DNA from: Nemertoderma westbladi
Taxonomy: Eukaryota > Xenacoelomorpha > Nemertodermatida > Nemertodermatidae
Assembly (NCBI GenBank): GCA_032718475.1
Contig: JAUCBJ010000492.1
Coordinates: 1 to 30,976 of the forward strand
Reading direction: 5' to 3'
Length of the DNA: 30,976 bases
Shown piece after piece: positions 1 to 9,323 of this stretch (its first letter is position 1; each line of letters begins with the position of its first letter). Made by a program: the position numbers and the translations under genes. The notes under the pieces were generated by a model that made no database searches, had not been told where the DNA came from, and was given only the letters and a program-made list of their open reading frames with translations.

Positions 1-489
1 CTGGTTATTACAATGGACAGGGTACTACGGTATTTGAAATAATAAGTAGTAGTAAATACACTGCGTTGTCTAGATAGGAAAATACCACCGCCTGACGACC
101 TATAGCCGTATCGCTATAGGTTCTACGTTATGTATCACGGAGTGTTCCTACCTAGAAGTTAATAGAGCTAATCGAATGTGCCTATCAACCACTTTACAAC
201 ACAAATATAATGCCTACACTAATTACTTCGGAAATTACTGTACACTAAACCCTAAATTAGGTACGAGTACTTGTACAACAGATAATCAGTAGTTAAATAT
301 ACTTGAACAGCTAAAAGAACCACGGCATCTGCTGGAGTGACCGATGCACAAAATCACCAGTCTTTACCTACGCCGAGCAGCCCGTGTAGTACCGGGGTTA
401 ATTTAACTATAGCGGTATGTATAACAAACACAATTACTGTAGGAACAAACTTGGGGAATGAATGTTGCGAATAATCGCATAAACTCTGA
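1..489. other. AT-rich intergenic stretch, no gene seen
   Basis: No reading frame of useful length and no recognisable domain on either strand. The only local structure is a short perfect stem at 99-105/114-120 (CCTATAG / CTATAGG, 8-nt loop). Nothing else stands out. Confidence 0.6.
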
Positions 490-1076
490 ATAATAAATAT
501 TACGCTACGCGTACAAACTACTCAAACAAAATGCAGACCGAACACTGACAGACTACTATCAAGCCTAAACAAACTACGGTATATGCAGACTCCGAAATGA
601 TTAGGGAGTATGCGCTCTAACCCAGTAGTGCGACTTATTCTTTAGTTGGGGGTTTACCTTACAGCGTTCGCTGCCCCTACTGCCTAACCGTACTTAATCG
701 GACAGATGATCTACACACGCTGCAATCCGTTCAGACCTAATAACAGCCAGACAACTATCCAGCCTGCAAATTATCTAAATAAAATTATACGCTACCCGTA
801 CAGACTTACACAAACAAAGTACAGACTAAACGATGGCAGACTACTCTCAAGCCTAAATAAACTACAGGACATGCAGACTCCGAAATGATTAGGGAGTATG
901 CGCTCTAACCCAGTAGTGCGACTTATTCTTTAGTTGGGGGTTTACCTTACAGCATTCGCTGCCCCTACTTCCTAACCGTACTTAATCGGACAGGTGATCT
1001 ACACACACTGCAATTCGTTCGGACTTAACAGCAATCAGACAACAGCTCAGCCTACAAATCGTCTGTACAATCTGAT
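490..1076. repeat. 288-bp tandem duplication (two copies)
   Basis: Two adjacent copies of a unit with a period of 288 bp. The same string 'CTCCGAAATGATTAGGGAGT' occurs near 590 and again 288 bp later. The following roughly 140 bp (ending near 720 and 1010) is nearly identical, with scattered substitutions. The beginnings of the units (about 490-560 and 775-850) are more diverged, and a degraded start of a third unit may follow at 1009-1076. A short open frame at 706-888 lies within the repeat and looks accidental. Confidence 0.85.
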
Positions 1077-1312
1077 CAGGCTTACACGCCTTCTGTTCAA
1101 TACTGGCCTACAAATAAATAAAACTTGACAGAAATAAGTAAACCATATAAAGGAATAAGGGGTGATCAATCCCTAATCCCTCAAACAGCCTACCGGTATA
1201 CAACAATCAAATCGAATAATACTAGTGTACTTATACGGAAGTACTGGTTAGAACAGTTAGGCCTACTGACCTACAGAATGTACCGGTTCAGGTTTACCGG
1301 TTGACCGGTACT

Positions 1313-2573
1313 TTCAACTTTATTGCTTACTGCAACAAAGAAGCTATATCCTTTAATGTTCGCGCTTTCAGACCTTTGGCAGTTTAACCCGCCAAATTAA
1401 GATGTCTTCTAGATATTAAATCGCTTTTTAGCCTATGACAAGTATTTGATTCACTACACTAGTCGAAACCAATCCGTGCGCGACCATTCACCCGCTGGAT
1501 ATTCCCGGGAGATTGGGTTCGACGGTTTAATTTTATTGCTATGTAAGCCTAATGTATTATTCGACTGACAGTATTATATAATCTCTGACAATATTATTCA
1601 CCTTCGGGAATATTAACAGTTCCTTTAGGACGTGGCGCTTTATCTATATAAACAGAGTTATGACTTAAACTACTCACAACGATATGGCTTAATTATAATT
1701 CACATATATGGCGCATTCTTTAGGAAATGCTTCTTTAACAGACTCACTCATACGCAATGCTGCACAATACTGCACACTAATCTGCCAATCTTCACTGATT
1801 TTAATCACATATAAAAGGAACACAGACTGACTCATGTAGGGTCTATCAAATAACATTAGATTCACTTCAAACCACTTTAACATAAGTCACAATCGTTATT
1901 GGTAACCTTTCTCTCTTACCTTCGGTATATCAAGAATATTGGGTGTCGGGGTTATTTCTCGTTATTCCAATATAATAATTCATCAACAAATATAATGAAT
2001 AACCGACAACAAATAGCAGTATGCAGTATTCACAGATCAATCGTGCCAGTTTGTTTTGATATTTACAGAGTTTAAAGTCAGTTTGTTGTTTCAATGCGTA
2101 ATTGCAGTGATTCCATGAGAGTTAAAGGATATATGTCCTTATAATTAAACCTACTAGTGTTGAGCTAAAAAGCAGAAAGCACAAAACACTAAAAGCCGTT
2201 CTTTCGTGGCTTTGAAAAACTCGTGACTACTGCTCTATACGAGGATACCAACTCCCTTATTCCACGAAGCTCCCGTTCAACACAGAGAAAGAGCAGTGAG
2301 ATAGGAAATTTTCAGTTCAGCAGCTCTGTGATAGGTCAAAATCAAGGCTAACTCAAATTCTATTGGGAGATACAAAAACAAGGCTATGACGCAACCTCCC
2401 TAGGCTTGGTGGCCGATTAAACAGAGCCCAGATGCCTGCGTACAGCAAATCAGCCAATAAGCTGGTAACTTGCACTATTTTTAGCTATAGATCACTTTGA
2501 GAGTATTCTTAGCGACTGGGGGGGAACTGGCCAACAAGGCAAACGAATCAGTTATCCCACAAAAGCTTTTACA
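1313..2573 (+). repeat. Left inverted arm of the 4.9-kb element
   Basis: Pairs with 4946-6195 in reverse complement. Three zones are visible by eye. The inner part (about 2225-2573) is close to its partner and ends at the shared inner edge AAAAGCTTTTACA. The middle (about 2030-2225) is hard to align. The outer part (1313-2030) is clearly homologous but carries many substitutions and small indels. The short frames at 1632-1814 and 1689-1883 fall inside this arm and look accidental. Confidence 0.85.
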
Positions 2574-2630
2574 TTCGAGGAGGAGAAAATACAAAGATAT
2601 GGAAATGTGGAGACGTATACCACTCGATAC

Positions 2631-3131
2631 ATGAAGTATAGTGATCTCCCTGACACTAATCAATGCGCCACCTTGTGGCATCCAGTAGGGATGACCCTCG
2701 AGAACGCCACCAAAGAGTGGAATGAAACTCTTAATATCATTGAGATGTATGGCGTTGTTACTTACGATAACGAAGGTAGCATTCCAATCGGAGAATTAGG
2801 AACTACGCGCATGATACACATACGCGGATTAGCTGGTTCCACTCACGTGTTTACGCGAGCGTGTTCCGACGTGGTCGATTATTCCTTTGAAACTCTCACC
2901 GAAACGCAAAAGAATCTCCGACATGGACAATTCGAACTCGCGCAGCGTTACATCATTGACACCGAACGCAAACCGGCCATGGGTATCGATGGATCGATGT
3001 TACCCCAGCCCGTTCTCGAGATGTTATTCAACGAAAGAATCATTAAAATCGGCTCAGCTGTTTACGGGGATCTCCAAAACGACTTCGGAATATGGAAAAT
3101 ATCCCCTATCCTTTCGTGGATACTCTGCTGA
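2631..3131 (+). CDS. Unknown protein, first frame of the Gag-like pair
   Basis: An open frame of 166 codons from the first ATG (2631). The frame stays open upstream to 2469 without another ATG, so an upstream spliced exon or a non-AUG start is possible. I recognise no family. The product is mixed alpha/beta in character, with no signal peptide, membrane helix or cysteine motif. It overlaps the next frame (ATG at 3092, stop here at 3129-3131), which lies in the -1 frame relative to this one and is open from 3047. The overlap holds no canonical X XXY YYZ slippery heptamer in this frame. The pair may therefore be one gene broken by an indel, two separate cistrons, or exons joined by splicing. 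Codon composition is less AT-rich than the flanks, supporting real coding history. Confidence 0.6.
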   Translation: MKYSDLPDTNQCATLWHPVGMTLENATKEWNETLNIIEMYGVVTYDNEGSIPIGELGTTRMIHIRGLAGSTHVFTRACSDVVDYSFETLTETQKNLRHGQFELAQRYIIDTERKPAMGIDGSMLPQPVLEMLFNERIIKIGSAVYGDLQNDFGIWKISPILSWILC

Positions 3132-4867
3132 TAGCTCCTTGGGCCGAAGGCAGAGGTTTCTTTCGCACCATGTATGCTAATGCGTCTAGCAACATTACAA
3201 AGGTGCAACGAACTTCCATCGGACATCTTGCCTTTCAGGAATACGGGTGGAATTTCAAGGTCGGAAATCCCATCAACTATCAACAAGTATACGGAGACCA
3301 TTATTCTCGTTTATACTTTGACGGACCGTTGACCGCACCTGGCGCCGTGTATAGCTTCATGAGTGTTCCACTCCGTCCCTCCTTAGCTATCTACACGATC
3401 TTCGAAAATACCGCACTTTCCGGTTGGCTAGCCGATGTGTGCAGTCGTACTATACGCGCCCATCCATTAATCCTTGGGACCAAACTCACTAAGCTAGATG
3501 AACATAATAAATTCATCCGCTTTGAATGTTTCCGACGGTTTTTAACCCCGTTTCGCAACGTGGATAGCCAATTCAAAGACCGCGCTTTGACCAAGCTCAG
3601 CTTAAGAGACTCGGCTGCGGAGAAGTTAGATAGCGCTGGATTCGCTATTTTCAAAGACATTTGTACAATAAACCTGCACTCCTCGGTTATCCAAAGACCT
3701 CGGATCCCCACAGGTTATTCTGTCGTGGAAATTCAGACGGTAGGTCCACTTGAGGAGACAGCCACGCCTACCTCAACTATACAAGGGGAAGACGAACCCA
3801 TATGTTTAGAATCTGAAGAGATTCAGCCCCCCACGTCTCGGAGTAGCGATAGCGACTACATATTGGAATGGTATCAAGGTCCACAGTGTCTTACTGCGTA
3901 TGATTATCGCCATGCCAATTATGTTTCTCGACAACGTTGTCGGCTGTGCGCATCGAGAGACCATATTACGTCTATGGACACCAACGATCTCTGTTCCTAT
4001 TTCCACGAGCAACCGTCGATGGAAATCTATTGTGCATATTGTCGGCTTAATAATTTGCACATTTTTGCTGTCTGCCCCCAATTTATGACTCAATGCCATC
4101 ATTGTCAATTAAAAGGACACGCCAGCTTTGATTGTCCCTTTAACCATGATTTAGAGAGCGTAGATGAAATGATTGTACTACGTTATATCAGAGCTTGGGA
4201 AGCGAACGCTGATTTACATTGTGATTCACGCCATCGCTATTATCCTGGACGCGCTTACGAAGGAGTTTATGCGTTCCATCCTTATTTGTTTGCCTCCGTC
4301 GAGCAGAAATCACGCCTATCAAGTTATGAACTATTGAAGCGCGTTGGAGAATGTATTTCAACCAAATATGTACGCAAATTCCTCAGGAGCATTAATCCGA
4401 GTGACATCAATTCGTACAACTTAATAAACTTTATCCGTCAAGATCCGGCCTATGGAGACTTATTCGTCAACTCACACCCCGAGTTACAGGAAGTATATCG
4501 ACGGCCTTACGAGTACAGAGCCCGCGAACGCGAGTTGGAAAGAACCATTAAACCAAGGAAGTTTCTAACTGCCTATGGTCCACCCACGGCCCTCGTTCAG
4601 ACCACTCGTAAAGGACCCGTAAGAGCGGCTGTCTTGAAACGAGCTCTCAAAGCCGTTAGACCCCTCTCCCCAGACGTTGATGTCAATCAACCCGGTACTT
4701 CGACCGGCGGATATACCGATCGTAATCCCATACCTTCTGATGCAATCATATTGCACCCTTCACCCAGGAGTTATAGCCCTCCTCGTAAAGTGGCTCGCCC
4801 CAAAGAGAAAAGGACTCTTGCTAGCTTTAAAAAACTGCGTAAACGCCGTCCGCGCAAGAAAGACTAA
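3092..4867 (+). CDS. Gag-like zinc-knuckle protein of the long-inverted-arm element
   Basis: A 591-residue frame starting with an ATG. Residues 1-200 show no family I recognise. Residues 225-255 are acidic and serine/threonine/proline-rich, like a linker. There follows a cysteine/histidine region: C283-C286 with H290 nearby, C314-X2-C317-X5-H323-X4-C328, and C335-X2-C338-X4-H343-X4-C348. The last is a textbook CCHC zinc knuckle, as in retroelement Gag and nucleic-acid-binding proteins. A helical, charged stretch occupies about 375-500, and the C-terminus is proline- and then strongly lysine/arginine-rich. The overall plan (body, knuckles, basic tail) suggests nucleic-acid packaging or chaperone activity; that is inference. 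No enzyme motif is visible. The gene sits exactly between the inverted arms (arm edge at 4946). It stays open over 1.8 kb although the arms have diverged, which hints at selection on the protein. Confidence 0.75.
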   Translation: MENIPYPFVDTLLIAPWAEGRGFFRTMYANASSNITKVQRTSIGHLAFQEYGWNFKVGNPINYQQVYGDHYSRLYFDGPLTAPGAVYSFMSVPLRPSLAIYTIFENTALSGWLADVCSRTIRAHPLILGTKLTKLDEHNKFIRFECFRRFLTPFRNVDSQFKDRALTKLSLRDSAAEKLDSAGFAIFKDICTINLHSSVIQRPRIPTGYSVVEIQTVGPLEETATPTSTIQGEDEPICLESEEIQPPTSRSSDSDYILEWYQGPQCLTAYDYRHANYVSRQRCRLCASRDHITSMDTNDLCSYFHEQPSMEIYCAYCRLNNLHIFAVCPQFMTQCHHCQLKGHASFDCPFNHDLESVDEMIVLRYIRAWEANADLHCDSRHRYYPGRAYEGVYAFHPYLFASVEQKSRLSSYELLKRVGECISTKYVRKFLRSINPSDINSYNLINFIRQDPAYGDLFVNSHPELQEVYRRPYEYRARERELERTIKPRKFLTAYGPPTALVQTTRKGPVRAAVLKRALKAVRPLSPDVDVNQPGTSTGGYTDRNPIPSDAIILHPSPRSYSPPRKVARPKEKRTLASFKKLRKRRPRKKD

Positions 4868-4945
4868 CTGTTTAGAGTATTTTTATATTTTAGAAACTGT
4901 GATTTTGTATATTTTATAGACTTAAATCCCATTTTCTGGGAGCGG

Positions 4946-6195
4946 TGTAAAAGCTTTTGTGGGATAACTGATACGTTTGCCTTTGCTGGCCAGTTCCCCC
5001 CCTGTCGCTAGAATACTCTAAAAGGGAGCTATAGCTAAAATAGTGCAAGCTACCAGCTTATTGGCTGATGTGCTGTACGGAGGTATCTGGGCTCAGTTTA
5101 ATCGGCCAACTAGCCTAGGGAGGTTGCCTAAGCCCTGCTGTCCGTATCGGCCAATAGAATTTGAGTGGGCGTTGATTTCGACCTATCCCAGAGCTACTGA
5201 ACTGAATTTCCTATCTCTATGCTCATCCTCTGTGTTGAACGGGAGCTTCGTGGAATAAGGGTAGTTGGTATCCTCGTATAGTCATTCTAGTCATATGATT
5301 CTTCATATGATTCTGTTGTTATGTTCCCATTTTTCGCCATAACACCGGCTTTTGGGAAGAACTCTAGTAAAACTGCTTAAATTACCGAAAGTATAACTGT
5401 TACCTTAACTAACGAACTTAACGAGTCTCAATCATTTAATTTAACTGCACTAATCATATTGTTTGTACTGTTATTTACCGTCAGTTATTAATTATATCTA
5501 TTTGTTGATGAAATATTGCCCTTTGGAGAATACGGATAAATCACCCAAATTTCCCAATTTTCTTGATACACTACAGGTTAGAGAGACAGGCTATATATAA
5601 CAATTGCGATTTATATTAATGTGGTGTGTATTGAATCTAATGTTATTTAGCAGACCCTACATGAGTCAATTGCTGCTCTCTTTATGTGTGATCAAATATA
5701 CTGACGGTCGGCAGAATAGTGTGCATGATTGTGATTGGTAACAAAGTATTTCCTAAAGAATACGCCTTATACTTTAATCATAAGCGGTATCGTTGCGTTT
5801 AGTATAAGTCCTAGTTCTGTTTAAATAGATAGAGCGCCACGTCCAAAAGGAACTGTTAATATTTCCCGAAAGCCAATAATATCTGTCAGAGATTAATTAT
5901 TAACGATCTATCGAATAATACAGTAAGTTTACACTGCAACCTTACACTGCAATAATATAATTTAAGCATCCGAATTCAGCCTCCCGGGTGTAGATCCATC
6001 GGGTGAATGATCGCGCATGGGCTGACTTCGGCTAATGTTTTGTTTATTAGCATAAAATATTGTCGTATGCTAAAGGTGTTTTAATTAACTAAAAGACATA
6101 TAAATTTTGGCAGGTTAAACTGCTAAAGGTCTTCAAAAGCGCGAACAGTTATGGTGTACTGTTTTTATATAGGGGCCTTAACAATAAACTGAATT
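4946..6195 (-). repeat. Right inverted arm of the 4.9-kb element
   Basis: Reverse complement of 1313-2573. It begins with TGTAAAAGCTTTTGTGGGA, the mirror of the left inner edge. It keeps long matching stretches to about 5290, is poorly alignable to about 5420, and is again clearly homologous to about 6193. The short frame at 5043-5258 lies inside the arm and is not believed. Confidence 0.85.
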
Positions 6196-6275
6196 TCTGA
6201 GATATCATGGAAAAACAGAAACTGTATGTTACACTGAATACAGAGGCGATGGAAAACAGAAGGGAAGTTCTTTAA

Positions 6276-7898
6276 GGTGAGAATGTACCTATGGGGGTTC
6301 AAAAAATTTGTTTTTTTATGGTGGAATTAAATACCAAACTTAATCCTGCTAATTCGACCGGGGGTAAATTTACCCCACCCTGTTTTTTTGCCATGCATCT
6401 CAAAATTTTGCACACCTATTGACCTGAAACTTTCTGACGTTTAACATTTTTTATTTGCAACATTTCGTGAAAGTTTCGCGATTTTTGGGTGATGGGTTCT
6501 CAATTTTTAGGCACCTCAAAATTTTGGTCTCTCATATTTTAAATTCGACCGGGGGGGGGGGGGGGATAAATATACCTCACCCTGTTTTTCTGTTTGTTGT
6601 CATGTTCATTGCTTTTATCGAGTAAAGTTGATTCCTGTGGATGTGTATAGTCTAATAATGCTTATGCATATTTTTTAAAGCACCCAAATATGAAAAGCGC
6701 AAGTAAATAGCACTTTTCAAATTCTAAAGTCGAATTATCTCACTCACTTCTATATTTGGATATTTAGGTTTCCAAGGGTCCTCAATCAGATGGCAATCAT
6801 TTTCAATGATTCTAATGATTTGTCGGTTTTTTTGCAGCTTACTGTTGGTTTACTTGTAATTTTTATTTGTGAGGTGCCGCCAAAAATTGGCATTGGATCA
6901 GTTTCATTGAAAATAATCACTGCCATCGGAATCAGCACCCTTGAAAACCTAAATAGACTTATAATTTGACTTATTCTCTAAGTATGTATTTTTCAAATTT
7001 GAAAATTTTTGGTTTAGGCCCTTTTTAAACAAAGGACTATTTTTAACATTTTGCACAGCAACAAAGGTTTGTCTGTCTGTTGGTCTGTCTGTCAAGATAT
7101 ATAAGGAAACACATTAACTACACCCTAACTACAGTAAATTTATCGCCATGGGGGTTTTCCTGGTCGGTGAATTCAATTCTTGTGTCATGTACACTCATTT
7201 TTGGAATCTATGAATAGTATGTCTGTCTGTTTGTTTGTTAGTGTACTTCCTCATATTTTGATGGACAGAGAGACAGTCTATATTATGTCAAACTTTAAAA
7301 TTAATAACGGAAATGAAAACAGCGGCCATGAAAACCCCCATCAGAAATTTTAGTTAGCTAGCAGGCTGGTGTGCCTCCTTATAATTTGGCAGATATTTAG
7401 AACTAACCTTACATTTTGAAGATTCCGATATTTACATTAAATTGGCGGGAAGGCGGGACTTTAACCTCAATTATCTCTAATTAAAAATTTTCAATTTTTA
7501 GATACATATCTTGAAAATGGCTTTTTGAAATTTCATAAAATTTGTACTGTACTGATGGTTCCCTACCATATAAGGTAACTTCTGAACTAGAATTAAGAAC
7601 ATCTGATAAAATGATTTTATGTTATATAACTTTTTGTGAGAAAATGGACGTGTTTTTTTTCAAATTCCTGATTTCAGGCGATTTTTTTTTCAAAAAATGC
7701 CATATCTCCATAAGATATAGTCAAGGGGTAACCATTTTAGTTCAAAAGTTGCATAAGACCGATATATAGGTTCTGTGAAAATTTCAGGCAAATTACCCCA
7801 ACAATATATCGACAACAGTTACTGTTCTCGATATTTTGGTACCTGCGTTTCAACATTCAGTATATTCCTATGGGAAAACTGACACGTTCATTCTCACC
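6276..7898. mobile_element. Non-autonomous element with TTAA target duplication
   Basis: Perfect 10-bp terminal inverted repeats, GGTGAGAATG at 6276-6285 and CATTCTCACC at 7889-7898, are each flanked directly by TTAA (6272-6275 and 7899-7902). A TTAA duplication is the hallmark of piggyBac-like and Kolobok elements. The 1.6-kb interior is AT-rich and holds no transposase frame. It contains a 15-G run (6551-6565), a roughly 40-bp direct repeat (6349-6390 and 6539-6592, sharing AATTCGACCGGGGG and CACCCTGTTTTT), an internal inverted pair (about 6730-6815 with 6895-6985) and TCTG-rich tracts near 7070-7105 and 7218-7235. The frame at 7542-7769 looks accidental. Confidence 0.8.
6730..6985. repeat. 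Internal inverted repeat (possible hairpin) in the TTAA element
   Basis: The left half around 6760-6815 (TTTAGGTTTCCAAGGGT, then AGATGGCAATCATTTTCAATGA) matches the reverse complement of about 6895-6960 with modest divergence. The similarity continues weakly to both sides, with a loop of about 80 nt. It is probably a nested fold-back or MITE, or part of the element's own structure. Confidence 0.65.
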
Positions 7899-8081
7899 TT
7901 AAATGAATTACAGTGATCAGCACTAATAATCACAACTACTGTAGTACAACAGTAACTACCGGTCCGGTACTAGGCCATATAAAATAGTATATGCAAACAT
8001 TTCTGCGAGTAGAATTATCTGCCAGCATGCCTTGCCTTCCAAACAATCAGCTATTGTACTGATACATCCAATTCCTAGCGG

Positions 8082-9323
8082 TTATAATGGTTCTGACTTT
8101 TTGATAACTTCATTCTCGTATTCATATTCAGGAATATGATATCGATGTTCTGGGTCGGCCTCTTTATTATTCGTGACGGCGGTATCTTCATCAATATCAT
8201 CATGTCGAACTATATCAATGCGACCAGTAATATCCTTCAGAAACTTCCTTATCAATATGTCACTCAATTTCATCAACGTTACATCTGGAACTTCAACGAC
8301 CTTCACAGAGGCGATCTGTTCGTCTATGTCTTTGTACTTCTTGATTAACTCCTTAGAGGTAACAATTTCCTCAAGTAATCGCTGATTATCTAAGCCAATC
8401 AAATACTCGCCACGTTCTGGAATATCGATATTCTTGAGAAATTCTCGTGATACGGATATTTTCTTTAATATGCTCTTCTTTAACTTTTCGATGTCCTGTA
8501 CCATTTTATTTTCCGCTGATTTTAATTCTTTTGATAAATATTCAAAATGATTTGTTACATCGGAACTCCAAACATTAGCTACTTCACCCAATTCCTCCAG
8601 AACACCATCAAACGAGGACAGCTTTGCTACCAGTTGCTTTCTCGACTTTACCGGACCTTCTTCTAAGTTGCCTCTAATATTGTGACAAACATTGGCGCAA
8701 TATGAAACGTCGTGGTTTTTTAAATTATCGTCAACTGAGTGACATCTACGGCAAACAGTTGACTCGCAGGTCATACAATACTGTCGCTTGTTTAGACGAT
8801 GAATTTGACAGATATCTGAATCTTTTGAGTGAGATTCACCTTTTCCAGAATATTTCGATTGGGATCCACTCGTACCTGGATAATTTGACTGAGATCCACT
8901 AGCAATCGCTTTCCTGTCAGGATCTTCGAAATAACTAGAACCGCATTGAAGCGGTGCATCTGGTGGATTAGGGTTGCACACATGGTAGAGCTCACAAGTC
9001 CTACAAATTTCGTTGTCGCACGCTTCACACGGATTCGTTCCTTTGTTTTTACGACAATCTTCGCAAGTTTTCGTTTGTCTAATAGTATCAATCATTGAAT
9101 TTACGATATGATTTCTCCCCAAAGACTCAACCTTGTTAATATTTGTGACCTCCAAACACTGAGGACATTCTATTGAAACTCCGTCCCTACCGTCTTCCAG
9201 TTTCGGTACTTTTCCAATACACTTGAAGCAGTAGCTGTGCGAACAGTTCAAACCACGCGGATTAGTTAGTAGTCTAAGGCATATGGAACATTCAAACTCT
9301 CGCTCTACTTGGTCCCTATCCAT
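8082..9323 (-). CDS. TRIM-type RING/B-box E3 ubiquitin ligase, no C-terminal domain
   Basis: Single-exon frame of 413 residues starting from ATG at 9321-9323. The RING finger has the full C3HC4 ligand set: C12-X2-C15-X11-C27-X-H29-X2-C32-X2-C35-X17-C53-X2-C56. A B-box1-like cysteine/histidine cluster follows at about 87-127. Next is a serine-rich insert with two similar copies of SGSQS-(N/K)-Y (about 142-170). Then comes B-box2: C172-X2-H175-X7-C183-X2-C186-X4-C191-X2-C194, with H204 after it. Residues about 215-330 are charged and heptad-like, consistent with the TRIM coiled coil. The protein ends without SPRY, NHL or filamin repeats, so it belongs with TRIM proteins lacking a recognition domain; alternative 3' splicing cannot be excluded. 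The family transfers ubiquitin from E2 enzymes to targets and often acts in innate immunity; the target here is unknown. Intronless TRIM genes are common in expanded invertebrate families. Confidence 0.93.
   Translation of the reverse strand: MDRDQVEREFECSICLRLLTNPRGLNCSHSYCFKCIGKVPKLEDGRDGVSIECPQCLEVTNINKVESLGRNHIVNSMIDTIRQTKTCEDCRKNKGTNPCEACDNEICRTCELYHVCNPNPPDAPLQCGSSYFEDPDRKAIASGSQSNYPGTSGSQSKYSGKGESHSKDSDICQIHRLNKRQYCMTCESTVCRRCHSVDDNLKNHDVSYCANVCHNIRGNLEEGPVKSRKQLVAKLSSFDGVLEELGEVANVWSSDVTNHFEYLSKELKSAENKMVQDIEKLKKSILKKISVSREFLKNIDIPERGEYLIGLDNQRLLEEIVTSKELIKKYKDIDEQIASVKVVEVPDVTLMKLSDILIRKFLKDITGRIDIVRHDDIDEDTAVTNNKEADPEHRYHIPEYEYENEVIKKSEPL

Larger units (their letters stand above)
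1313..6195. mobile_element. 4.9-kb element with ~1.25-kb terminal inverted arms carrying a Gag-like gene pair
   Basis: The left part (1313-2573) matches the reverse complement of the right part (4946-6195) along almost its full length. The centre (2574-4945) carries two overlapping coding frames on the plus strand. I see no reverse transcriptase, integrase, DDE transposase or tyrosine recombinase motif, so this is either non-autonomous or a kind of element I do not recognise. Precedents for very long inverted ends are fold-back and Galileo-type DNA transposons; DIRS retroelements also combine inverted ends with a Gag. None of these fits fully. The outer limits come from where the two arms stop matching: CAACTTTATTG on the left and the complement CAATAAACTG on the right. 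No convincing target-site duplication was found. Confidence 0.8.

Noticed and set aside
2887-3180. Third overlapping frame near the junction of the two Gag-like frames
   Set aside because: It is a shadow of the upstream frame with no continuation and no recognisable content.
1313-6195. Assignment of the long-arm element to DIRS, Polinton/Maverick or Galileo
   Set aside because: No tyrosine recombinase, polymerase, integrase, capsid-like or P-type transposase motif was recognised, so no family name is justified.
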